64,000 nt of DNA, taken from Zygnema cylindricum. Lineage: Eukaryota > Streptophyta > Zygnematophyceae > Zygnematales > Zygnemataceae. The notes below the pieces were generated by a model. It saw only the letters and a program-made list of their open reading frames with translations. It was not told where the DNA came from and made no database searches. A program made the position numbers and the translations under genes. The DNA lies in assembly GCA_037447655.1 (NCBI GenBank), contig JBBHKE010002909.1, forward strand, positions 165,671 to 229,670, in the 5' to 3' direction. Positions 1-8,607 of this stretch are shown one piece after another. Every line of letters begins with the position of its first letter. The stretch's first letter is position 1.

Positions 1-719
1 TAAAGAAAGGCTGTTCCTTGCGCCGCTTTCCAATCATAGGGCGCATCATTCTTGAGCAATTCCGTGAGCGGTGCAGCGATTTTTGCGAAACCTTCGACAA
101 AACGTCGATAATAGGAGCATAGTCCGAGAAAGCTTCGTAACTCCGTAATATTCGCCGGCTGCGGCCACTCCTTAACTGCCCTAGTCTTGTTTGGATCCAC
201 TGCGATCCCGTCCCGGCTCACCACATGGCCTAAAAAATCAATCTTCTCCTTGAAGAAGTCACATTTACTTCTTTTTCCGTATAACTTATGCTCCCGAAGG
301 ACTTGGAGGACCGTCCGTAAGTGCTTCATATGCTCCTCCTGCGTTCGGCTATACACCAATATGTCATCTAAGAAGACGATCACAAACGCGTCCTGATATT
401 GCCGAAAGATGGAATTCATTAAATGCATAAAGGTCGCCGGTGCGTTAGTCAACCCGAACGGCATTATTCGAAACTGGAAATGCCCGTATCGAGTTCTGAA
501 CGCTGTCTTCTCCACATCTTCCTCGACAATTCTAATTTGGTGGTAGCCGCTCCGCAAGTCTATTTTCGAAAAATATTTGGCACCTCGAAACCGATCCAAC
601 AATTGGTCTATCCTCGGTAGGGGGTACGCATTCTTCACCGTTAATTTATTCAGCGCTCGGTAGTCAACGCACATACGAAAACCTCCATCTTTCTTGTTCA
701 CAAAGAGAACGGGAGCTCC
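1..719 (-). pseudogene. Gypsy-1 reverse transcriptase (partial, runs off window)
   Basis: Conceptual translation of the minus strand continues the pol frame of the neighbouring coding block after one TAG at its boundary. It shows standard Ty3/gypsy RT landmarks: an [12 protein letters not shown]-like block near 660-690, a DLRSGYHQI-like block near 540-565, FLDDILVYS (the YxDD box with F for Y) near 350-378, and the LGHVVS and LRSFLGL blocks further left. The enzyme copies element RNA into DNA in the virus-like particle. RNase H and integrase would lie beyond position 1. The single stop may be a mutation. Confidence 0.88.
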
Positions 720-1763
720 CTACGGTGACTTTCTTGGTTCAATTGCTCCGGCTTCGACCAACTCCGCGAGTTGCTTTTTTAGTTCGTCCAATTCGGTGTA
801 GCTCATCTTGTACAACTGATTAGCCGGGGGTACCGCTCCAGGAACAAACTCTATCCTTTGGTCTACTTCGCGCTTCGGAGGTAATCCTTCGGGGAGCTTC
901 GGGGGAAATACATCTGTGTACTCCTCGAGAAGTTTTGTCACGACTTCCGAGGCCTCTTCGGAAGTCTTTCCAATGTCGTCACTTTCTTTGGAGTCGAAGT
1001 CAGGGTCCTTCTTCTTCCATTCTTCCAGGATCTCCTCCTTTGCCTCCTCCATTGGCTGGACGACCGCCATACAAATCGTTTCCCCTTTCTTGAGTGGCCT
1101 CTTAAGCTGTAAGGCCGAAAGCAGGCGTCCCTCTTCCGCTCCCTTACCATTCGCTCCCGCTGTTACCTCAAACTCTTCTTCACCTTTCTTTACTCTCATG
1201 GTGCCATTTCTCCAATCAATCGTCGGATTCCATTTTTGCAGCCACGGCTTCCCCAAGTTTACCTCATGATCCCCAAGAGGTAATACATGAAGCGTGTCGT
1301 ACCATCGAAATTTCCCAATGCCGACGCGTAACCTCGCGGTACGATGGGTAATGGATAAGGAACTGCCGTCAGCCAATTGTACCGACTGGTGATTATGTAG
1401 TACCACAAGAGGAAGTTTCAACCTTTTCACCGTCGCCTCGTTAATGAAGTTCCCCGATGCTCCGGAGTCCACCATGAAGTTAGCTACACTCACTCCTATT
1501 TGACCCCTAAATATCAAAGGGTCTCCTCCTTCACCGACTAACCTCATAACGATAAGTTTTCCCTTTTTGGGGCCTTTCCGTTTTGGACACTCTCGAGCCA
1601 TGTGATCTGGAGAACCGCACTGGAAGCATAGGCCATTTTGCCTCCTCCGCTGGATTTCCTCGGGTGACAAGTCATTGGTCTTGGTCTTGGTAATGGTAAT
1701 TTTCTTCTTTTTTCGCAGGACATTGACCGCTTCCTTATCCTCCTTAATTGGGCCGAGCTCCAT
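720..1763 (-). pseudogene. Gypsy-1 nucleocapsid zinc knuckle, aspartic protease and RT N-terminus
   Basis: A 347-residue open frame. Around residues 46-60 it has a CCHC zinc knuckle (CFQCGSPDHMARECP) that binds element RNA. Around residues 95-108 it has the retropepsin motif VDSGASGNFI, whose DSGA is the catalytic site, and an LGKPWL-like block follows near residue 170. The C-terminal part (TDVFPPKLPEGLPP, then a VPPANQLYKMS-like block) is the usual entry into Ty3/gypsy RT. It is in the same frame as gag upstream, separated by one TGA at 1782-1784, and ends at a TAG just before the first RT catalytic block. Both stops could be point mutations; a readthrough codon at the gag-pol border is possible but unproven. 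Confidence 0.9.
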
Positions 1764-1781
1764 GGGGGTTGGACCTTCGTC

Positions 1782-2498
1782 TCATCGATTTCCTTTGCTA
1801 CTGCTCGACCCGTAGTGATGAGGTCTCCGGAGGTTAAAGTCGACTGAATCGGTCCGCTCCGCAAACTGGATGATTGCTGAGAGAGGAGGAGTAGTGCTTT
1901 CCCGGGCAAGCCATTGTTCCACATCTCTACGAATAGACGACTTAAGCCCCTTCACGAAACGATCCACGGCTTCATCCTCCGTCATCGTAGGTATTTGAAC
2001 CTTGCACTCCAAGAACCTCTGCGTAAACTCCATTACTGAAGTTCGTTGCTTCAATACTGCGATCTTATCTCTCGCCGCCTTCACCGTGTTGACGGGCTGC
2101 CAAGTGTCGCGGAGGAGTTGAACGAAGAGCGCCCAGACAGTTGGTAACTCATCGTCCTCTACCAATGTTCTCCACCAAGCCCCCGCTGCCCCTTTAAGAA
2201 GACCACCCGCGTAGTGAATCTTCTCACGATCCGATAGGCTAGGAAAATTCTCGAGATAGTTCGCCACGGAGAATAGCCATGAGTCAAGGCTCTTGTGTCT
2301 TGCAGGGTCAAACTCGTCGGGAAGTCTTAATTTCGGTCTACGGAAGTCTCTTTCTACGCTTCCATGAGGTCCCTCCCCTAGACGCGACTCCAAGGCTGTG
2401 ACGGTGTTACTCAGCTGCGCATTCTGTAATCTCACACTTTCCAACTCCTTGAGAACTTGTGCCAACATTTCTGTAGGGGACACACCATGTTCATCCAT
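1782..2498 (-). CDS. Gypsy-1 gag (retrotransposon capsid)
   Basis: A 238-residue ORF starting 20 bases downstream of the primer-binding site. The N-terminus has a short helical or coiled segment (EMLAQVLKELESVRLQNAQL), followed by a typical Retrotrans_gag capsid domain at residues 50-210 with the blocks LDSWLFSVANYLENF, GGLLKGAAGAWWRTL and FVQLLRDTWQP. The protein assembles the virus-like particle. It ends at TGA and the same frame reopens into the zinc knuckle and protease, so in the active ancestor this was probably the N-terminus of one gag-pol polyprotein. A CGA-to-TGA change would explain the stop. Confidence 0.9.
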   Translation of the reverse strand: MDEHGVSPTEMLAQVLKELESVRLQNAQLSNTVTALESRLGEGPHGSVERDFRRPKLRLPDEFDPARHKSLDSWLFSVANYLENFPSLSDREKIHYAGGLLKGAAGAWWRTLVEDDELPTVWALFVQLLRDTWQPVNTVKAARDKIAVLKQRTSVMEFTQRFLECKVQIPTMTEDEAVDRFVKGLKSSIRRDVEQWLARESTTPPLSAIIQFAERTDSVDFNLRRPHHYGSSSSKGNR

Positions 2499-2517
2499 GC
2501 TATCGAGTCACGGGTAA

Positions 2518-2531
2518 CTGCTTTGATACCA
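2518..2531 (-). promoter_or_regulatory. Gypsy-1 primer-binding site (tRNA-iMet 3' end)
   Basis: On the minus strand the sequence one base after the LTR reads TGGTATCAAAGCAG. This nearly matches TGGTATCAGAGC, the complement of the 3' end of plant initiator tRNA-Met, the usual primer of plant Ty3/gypsy elements. It contrasts with the internal-tRNA primer site of the copia elements in this window. Confidence 0.85.
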
Positions 2532-2532
2532 A

Positions 2533-3007
2533 TGTAAAAGAGGCAACAATACACCACAACATGTCACAGTGCACAGCGGAACACACCAAGGATCTCCCCG
2601 TAGCAACAGCAGGAGCACACAGAACTCACAGACAAGGTTGGGCTTTATTACTTGAAAGAGAGTACAATGTTGCGCTAGCTGTGTAAGTCTACTTGAGGTG
2701 TCCCATTCACTAGGTCTACTCGACTATTTAAACTAGCTAACTGCTAGTCAACCTAGTACTATACAGTTGTACACGTGGGCCTTCGCGGCCAACCGAGATC
2801 TATCCAAAACTTCCTTCTAGAACTATACAGATCCATCGACATTCTGCGGCGTTGCTATGCTGCGCTGCTGCGCTACTAAGTTGTTATGCTGCGCTGGTCT
2901 GGAATCGCAGCTGCGCTGCTCTGGAATCGCAACTGCGCTGCTCTAAAATCGCAACAATAGCAGCCTAGCCCCAGCCACTAAGTACCCAATTCTGTAACCC
3001 TGTTACA
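2533..3007 (-). repeat. Gypsy-1 5' LTR
   Basis: About 475 bp bounded by TGTAA and TTACA. It abuts the primer-binding site on one side and unrelated coding DNA on the other. At 2870-2955 it holds imperfect tandem copies of a roughly 24-base unit containing CTGCGCTGCTCTGGAATCGC. The partner LTR is outside the window. Confidence 0.85.
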
Positions 3008-3760
3008 CTTGGGGTACGTCTTGGAGAACGTTCACCTCACATATGATAAGAGAAAACATGTGGTCAACAGCTAGAACCAAGTGACCAAGGTTCTAGGGAC
3101 TCCCATAGTTTTTGATGCAGCTCAAATCGGATCGAGAGCCCACAGAGTTTGGGCATATTGCACCAACTTGGTTCCCCTTCCAATCCTCCAACAGCTGTTG
3201 AGAACACAGATTCTGGATCCCAACATCACGGTCCAACAAATCCTTGGACTGGGGCGAATAGCCACACCGGTGATCATAGCCGACAAAGCACCCTTCTTCT
3301 GTTGTAATAAGCCTGGATATCCACGGAAGGCCCTACCAACTCTGGTATCTTTTCCTAATAGCCACGCTTACCGGAAGGGTGCACCATGAATGATCATTGA
3401 CAGTACAACCGCCATGTGGACAGTGCCAAATATTACAGAACTGGAACTAGCAATGGGGTTTCAACAGGGAACCACAGCTGCGCCAGGGGTATCAGCCTCA
3501 AAAAGGTGCAGTTTAATCGGACAAAGCATGGATTTAATGCAATTTTGTGGGTGCTCCAACATTCTCTTGCATTCTCAAGCCTTCAGTCTCCAAAATCACA
3601 GACAACATACCTTCAAGCTCCACAGTTGTTGGCCATGCAAGCAACTCTACAGCTTGAGGGGGGGAGAGAGACAAGGAGGGAAAAATTCACATTCACCAAA
3701 TTCCCAGGAACTTCCTCAGTGGGGGGGAGCAATGGCACACTGGACCCAGGAGTTTCCCTA
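3008..3760 (+). pseudogene. DNMT-Gypsy copy 1 C5-cytosine methyltransferase, C-terminal half
   Basis: Begins at the Gypsy-1 junction. Visible C5-MTase landmarks in order: VLENVH (motif VI, ENV) at 3018-3035; VFDAAQIGSR.HRVWAYCTNL (motif VIII region, like the RARYFWGNL block of DNMT3) at about 3108-3170; a variable target-recognition-like stretch; then ITELELAMGF.QGTTAAP and RCSLIGQSMDL (motifs IX-X) at about 3430-3530. A stop at 3069-3071, a TGA at 3387-3389 and a frameshift near 3535 break it. Known role of the family: transfer of a methyl group from SAM to cytosine C5. Motifs I and IV are not present here because of the insertion. Copy 2 (38817-39962) shows them. Confidence 0.82.
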
Positions 3761-3878
3761 GTGGGGGGGGGGCGGAGTCTTAGAACAGGACAGCTTAGAG
3801 GAAGTTGTCAGCAGCAGCGTTTTAACAACCGAACAAGGGACCGACCCACAAGAAGAGCTGACCTTCGACATCTCTCTC

Positions 3879-5729
3879 TTGGGTAGACCGCCGGAAGCAT
3901 TGGCGGCAGTGGAACCCGGGAAGATGGACTGGACTCTAGGTGAACAGCTAGATCAACAGAAAAAGGCTCGGCTCTCCAAGCTGTTAGAAGAGAACGGGCA
4001 GGTGTTCGCCTGGTTTGACACCGATGTAGGGATCTATAAAAGGACTCCCTTTCGGATTGACTTGATCGACGAGACGGCTACTGTTTAGCAGAAACAGTAC
4101 CCTCTCAGTTTCAAGGAGAAGGAGTTCATCACTTCAAAGGTGCAGACTTTGGTGGAAGCTAGGCTGGTTCAGGCGAGTACAGGACTACATGGGTTTGCCT
4201 CACCAACCGTGCTCTCGCCAAAGAAAGACACCTCCGGAAAAACTGTAGATTTCCGGATGTGTGGGGACTATCGGATGCTCAACGCGGCAACTGTCTCCGA
4301 CCGTTATCCTATGCCTACCCCGGAAGAGATCTTTGACTCTCTTGTTGGGGCCACCATTTACTCCACTTTGGATATGAAAAATGGATTCCACCAGATTGCA
4401 ATGGAGCCGAAACACCGAAAGAGGACTGCTTTTTGGGCCAAATCCAGGCTATATAAATGGCTGTACATGCCATTTGGCCTTAAGAATGCACCTGCCAAAT
4501 TCCAACAGGCCATGGACGAGGCTCTCAGGGGAATTGATTTCGCACGGTGTTATATCGACGATGTTATCATTTTCTCCAAGACATTCGAAGAACACTTGGA
4601 GCACATACAGATCGTTCTCCGGGCACTCCAAGCAGCAGGCTTGAAGTGTCACCCAGGGAAGGGCATCTTTGAGGTGCAGAAAATTATTTATCTGGGTCAT
4701 GAGGTGACTCCCGGGACTGTGGGTCCCCACATGGTTAAGGTGGCAGCTCTAGATGCTCTTCCACCCCCGCAGGACATTTCTGCTCTTCGTACTTTCCTAG
4801 GCCTTGCCAACTATTACCGGCGGTTTATTCTTGAATTCAGTAGCCACGCTCAGCCATTGAACCAATTGTTGCGAAAGGACCAAGAGTGGCAGTGGAAGGA
4901 AGAACAACAGATAGCGTTCCAATTCCTGAAGGATTCCCTCAAACAGCATCCTGTGCTCCGGATGCCCGATCACCAGCGGCCTTTTCTCCTTTATACAGAT
5001 TAGAGCACGTTCGGCTTGGGAGCAGTTTTGGCTTAATTGGACGATGCAGGGGCTGAGTATGTAGTGGCCTACGCAAGCCTGAGTAATAACAGAGCCGAGG
5101 GGAATCATAGGAGTTACCATGGGGAATTACTCGCTGCGGTTTGGGCCATCGAGCACTTCCGGCCTTACCTCTTCGGAGTACACTTCACCCTTATTACGGA
5201 TCACCAGCCCCTCAAATGGATCATGGAGAACAGTAAGTTGACTGGAACGCTAGCCAGATGGGTTCTCATCTTGCAGGAATATGATTTCAGCATCATCCAT
5301 AGAGCCGGGGAGATTCATGGGAATGCAGACGGACTCAGCAGGAATCCGGACCCTTCCACCAAAGACTCTACTAGGGCGCGACATGACGAAGACCCTGAGC
5401 TCAGCCTAGGACTTATTCAGGCTTCCTCTGCTTTTATTTGGCTGCCTCGGGCCGAAGGAGGACTGTCAACTTTTGCTGCAGATATAGAGGGGCAGGCCCC
5501 CATTGGAGTCGGCCGGAATGATATATGGAATGACAGCGATTCCCTCCAATCTATCCAGAAGGGCTCTCCTCTATCCCACCTTGCTAGAAGTCAATTGTGC
5601 CGTGTTCAGAACCGAATGGCGGCTTATGAATGGGACCGAGGCATCCTTCTCCGGAAATGGGCCGATGGGACGAGGAAAGTGGTTCCCCCTCTGACAGATC
5701 GAGAAACGCTCATTGTTCAGCTTCACTAG
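3879..5729 (+). pseudogene. DNMT-Gypsy copy 1 reverse transcriptase and RNase H
   Basis: RT shows FRMCGDYRMLN near 4250, LDMKNGFHQIAM near 4370, LYMPFGLKNAPAKFQ near 4460, the catalytic YIDDVIIFSK at 4551-4580, LGHEVTP near 4695 and LRTFLGLANYYRRF near 4785. RNase H follows with LLYTD near 4988, SYHGELLAAVWA near 5113 and LITDHQPLKW near 5195, giving the D-E-D residues. Four in-frame stops are visible: TAG 4086-4088, TAG 5001-5003, TAA 5034-5036 and TAG 5727-5729. By comparison with copy 2 the ancestral codons were TGG, TGG, CAA and CAG, so all are C-to-T or G-to-A changes. Otherwise the frame is nearly continuous. Confidence 0.92.
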
Positions 5730-6728
5730 CAATGCGGGCACTTCGGACAGAAACGAACCACCTCGCTAGTCATAGGGTCGTGTTGGTGGCATGGGTTGCG
5801 GGCCCAGGTCAATTGTGTGGTGTAGACGTGCCCTTCGTGTGACTGGGTAAAAGCAGCTTTTGACAAAAAGGGTGGGACTGAGCTTCACTCCCTCCCCATC
5901 CGGGGGATGTTTTACAGATGGTCACTGGATCTGCTAGGACCACTTCCTACTAGCCGGAGGAGGAATCGTTTTGTTCTGGTCATGATTGAACACTTCTCTA
6001 AGTGGATTGAATTGGTGGTTCTTCCCCGAAAGGAGTCCAAAGCAATCGCGGACGCATTCTTGCAGAGAGTGTTGTCTCAATTTGGAGCACCGGCCGAAGT
6101 TCTGACGGATCAAGGGTCCGAGTTTGTAGGAGAATTTTCTAACCTTCTGGAGAAGTGCCTCATTGACCACCGGTTAACCAGCAGAGACCACCCCCAAGCC
6201 GACGGCTTGGCCGAGAGGTGCGTACAGACAGTGAAGCGGTCACTACGGAAATATGCGATTGAAGAGGATTTGGGGGAGTAGGACACACGGGTGCCTTGGA
6301 TTGCTATGGGGTACAGGTTCAGCAGGCAGGCATCTCTCCACTCCTATAGCCCTCACTTCATTCTCTTCGGCCGACATCCCATCTTACCAGGGGCTGCGTC
6401 GGCTCAGGCGGTTGTTCTTCCGGAGATGGACAACCGGGGTACTGTAGAGAAACTGATTGCTGACCGGGCTAAGGTATTTCAGCGGGAAATACCTCTAGCC
6501 ATGGGCAATTTAGAGGCTGCTCAGCACAAAGATCAACTCTGGTATTCCCAACGACGGAGCGGCAATTATGCCCCGGCAACGTCGATTTGTGCCCGGGGAT
6601 TTTGTGTATCGCATGCAACAGAAGAAGGATACTTTGGACATTTCGGCCGGACGGGTGATTCTGAAAGTTGTGGAGCTCTCAAACAAAAGGGTTCTTATCT
6701 TGGAAGGGAAGGATGGCCGCAAAATTAA
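5730..6728 (+). pseudogene. DNMT-Gypsy copy 1 integrase
   Basis: The N-terminal zinc-binding region (H, H, then TCPSCD) is recognisable around 5730-5860 but shifted between frames. The DDE core is at 5907-6281 with SLDLLGP (first D), VLTDQGSEF (second D) and QADGLAERCVQ (E). A TAG at 6279-6281 replaces a TGG that copy 2 keeps, and the frame continues through FILFGRHPILPG to about 6540. A frameshift moves coding to the frame opening at 6568. The enzyme would insert the cDNA into host chromatin. Confidence 0.9.
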
Positions 6729-6978
6729 AGAAAATCATATCAATGTGGCCCCTTGTCATCTGCGAGGGTTAGAGGATGAACCCACTTTCCACCTCACTTA
6801 TTTTGCAGACCCTCCAGCCTATTCCTCTGCCTGCCATGTGTCCTCTGTACCCTACCTCCTGTTGGTGTGTGAACGCTGTCACCAAGGGTGGCATGATTGC
6901 TGCCTACCTCTGAATTGGGAGCCCTGCTCTTAACGCGCAAATCCGTGGTTCTGTGGGGACTGCGAGTTTGGCGGCTAA
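6568..6978 (+). pseudogene. DNMT-Gypsy copy 1 integrase C-terminus with PHD-type zinc finger
   Basis: After the integrase GPF-like region (FVPGDFVYRMQQ, then VLILEGKDGRKIKENHINVA) the protein ends not in a chromodomain but in a cysteine/histidine cluster. LLVCERCHQGWHDCC lies at 6856-6900 and PWFCGDCE at 6943-6966, with a further Cys upstream in PAYSSACH. The pattern C-x2-C-x4-H-x2-C, then W-F-C-x2-C, is the second half of a canonical PHD finger, a fold that commonly reads histone H3 tails. A TAA at 6931-6933 interrupts it, and the natural terminator is TAA at 6976-6978. Copy 2 has the homologous region at about 49080-49245. The first cysteine pair is degraded here. Confidence 0.7.
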
Positions 6979-7008
6979 TCTGTCTAATCCTCTTAGTCAC
7001 GTGGGACT

Positions 7009-7040
7009 AAAAGGGGGGGGGGGGGGAATCTAGGGGGGGG
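7009..7040 (+). promoter_or_regulatory. DNMT-Gypsy copy 1 G-rich polypurine tract
   Basis: Thirty bases after pol there are runs of 13 and 9 G separated by AATCTA and preceded by AAAA. Copy 2 has ATGGGGGGGG at the matching place (49277 onward). This is the likely plus-strand primer (polypurine tract), although about 200 bp of 3' UTR separates it from the LTR-like sequence at 7237. Confidence 0.55.
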
Positions 7041-7234
7041 GTACAAGGCACCTTTCTTTTCCACTCCATTCCTCCTTACTATCTATGCATATCCCTGGGG
7101 GAGGGGTAATGAACACAGATGGGCATTATCACGGATCCAAGGGAGCATCAGCATTTGGGGTTGATTGCAGGTTTCTCATGCACACCTCCTTGGACATATA
7201 ACATGGACCTCCCGGTTACCAGGCACGCTCGACA
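7041..7234 (+). repeat. DNMT-Gypsy 3' UTR repeat, first copy
   Basis: About 190 bp from GGCACCTTTCTTTTCCACTC to AGGCACGCTCGACA. It recurs at high identity at 8413-8606, and a diverged version ends at 49571 in copy 2. It lies between the G-tract and the LTR. Confidence 0.8.
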
Positions 7235-7236
7235 GC

Positions 7237-8419
7237 TGTCAAGCGCGTGTGCATCTTCGGCACATTTGCACTCCCAGGGGTTCCGGGGCTTCATTCCACT
7301 TTGTACGGACTCTAGCGTACGGAGAAGGAAGAGGACAATCAGCCAGATCAGATCTTTCTATTTTCATCCTGGAACACTACGCAATTTAGTTCACCTCAAA
7401 CGGAGGTCAAACTGAGGAGTTAGTCTGGTGCAAAGTGTCTGATCCATTATAGTGTGTGTTCTATGTAGCTCTAGTAGAGGGATACCTTAGAGAACGACAC
7501 GTAACATTTGGGATTATCCCGTAGATCTTACTGTTAGCTGTTAGTATGATGTTAGTTCAGGCCCAACCACCAGGCAAAGCATTTATGACATTGGGACAAA
7601 GTTAGGCGGTTTCACGTCGAGTCAAAACTTTGTTTCATTTTGTGTGTGATAGAAGGACCCTCGGCCGCTAATCCAGCCGGGACCAGTTGTCTAATTTTTA
7701 GCCCCGAGTGTAGTACAATCTGTTTTGTCTTATGTCAGTACGATAACAATTGCTGACTGCTGATTGGCTTGTCACATTGCTTTGACTTTAGAACTTGCAG
7801 TAGGACAAACTCTGGTTGTATAAGGCACTTGGGGCCGAAGGAGACAGGTTGCTTTTTCAGTATTGTCTCCTGAGAAAACCCCCAGAGAATTAAATCAATC
7901 TTTCTATTGGAGAACGGTTGCATTGTGTTGTTGACTCTATTGCCATCTTTGTTTTGGATTGTCTTTTGTGGAGACCATAGCACGGGTGGGTAGTTAGCAC
8001 TATCTCCTCTTTGGGCGGTTTGGACTTTCGCTGTTTGAAACTAATAAGAGTCTTGTCGGATCCTTGCGGTGGAACCGGGAGGGTTGAGGGAGACTCATAC
8101 CGGACTCCGAGGCCATTGGGAGAGGTTTTCTTCTGCTGAGTTTGGTCATCGTTGCACTCCGGGGTATGTGAATTCGCTTCACCATTATCATTCATTTCTA
8201 TCTTTAATTCCATTATCTGGGGCAAGGTGATATTGTTTAATCTGAAGAGCCGATATTTGTTATTTCTATATTTCTGCGTGAGAGTTATTTGCACACTCTT
8301 GTGGTCATCTTGGGGTTTGTCCAGAGTTTTGCGGAAAGGATCGGACGACTCTCATTTCCTTCCTATTCTTTGGAGAGTAGCTGGGAGTGTGGCATTTCGT
8401 GGGCTTCCAGCGGAGTACA
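7237..8419 (+). repeat. DNMT-Gypsy copy 1 LTR
   Basis: Begins TGTCAAGC and aligns along its length with 32415-33580 upstream of gag in copy 2. Shared blocks include CGGCCGC near 7660 and 32840, AAGGCACTTGGGGCCGAAGG near 7823 and 32981, CTCTATTGCCATCTT near 7935, and TTTCTGCGTG near 8270. The right end is uncertain; GCGGAGTACA at 8410-8419 is the best guess. A solo ATG-rich open frame inside it is not a gene. Confidence 0.75.
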
Positions 8420-8606
8420 GGGCACCTTTCTTTTCCACTCAACTCCTCCTTACTATCTATGCATATCCCTGGGGGAGGGGTAATGAACAGAGATGGGCAT
8501 TATCACGGATCCAAGGGAGCATCAGCATTTGGGGTGGATTGCAAGTTTCTCATGCACACCTCGTTGGACATATAACCTGGACCTCCCGGTTACCAGGCAC
8601 GCTCGA
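8413..8606 (+). repeat. DNMT-Gypsy 3' UTR repeat, second copy
   Basis: Direct repeat of 7041-7234 at a spacing of about 1.37 kb, placed after the LTR instead of before it. It stops at CACGCTCGACA, the base at which the LTR would begin, and is followed immediately by Copia-1 sequence. Confidence 0.8.
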
Positions 8607-8607
8607 C

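Larger units (their letters stand above)
1..3007 (-). mobile_element. Gypsy-1: Ty3/gypsy LTR retrotransposon, 5' part
   Basis: Reading leftward from 3007 the order is LTR, primer-binding site, gag, zinc knuckle, protease and reverse transcriptase. The element continues off the left edge, so RNase H, integrase and the 3' LTR are not visible. The DNA to its right (from 3008) is the middle of a methyltransferase coding region that aligns with 39237 onward, so Gypsy-1 inserted into an older DNMT-Gypsy element. The target-site duplication cannot be tested because the other flank is outside the window; CTTGG at 3008-3012 is the expected copy. Only about two in-frame stops are seen in 2.5 kb of coding sequence, so it is younger than most neighbours. 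Confidence 0.93.
3008..8607 (+). mobile_element. DNMT-Gypsy copy 1: methyltransferase-bearing Ty3/gypsy element, 3' half
   Basis: Order on the plus strand: C-terminal half of a C5-cytosine methyltransferase, RT, RNase H, HHCC and DDE integrase, PHD finger, G-rich tract, 3' UTR, LTR, and a second copy of the 3' UTR. It aligns domain by domain with 39237-39962 plus 46183-49571 of copy 2, so this is a family and not a chance fusion. The 5' half was separated by Gypsy-1 insertion and lies off-window. Coding sequence carries scattered stops and at least one frameshift near 6560. The right end abuts the truncated Copia-1 at 8608. Confidence 0.9.

Noticed and set aside
1782-1784. Programmed stop-codon readthrough between gag and pol in Gypsy-1
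   Set aside because: A single TGA can be a CGA deamination, a second stop at 720 shows the element is decaying, and no other copy is available to compare.
7009-7040. G-quadruplex regulatory element
   Set aside because: The G-runs sit where a gypsy polypurine tract is expected; a quadruplex is possible but adds nothing supported by the sequence.
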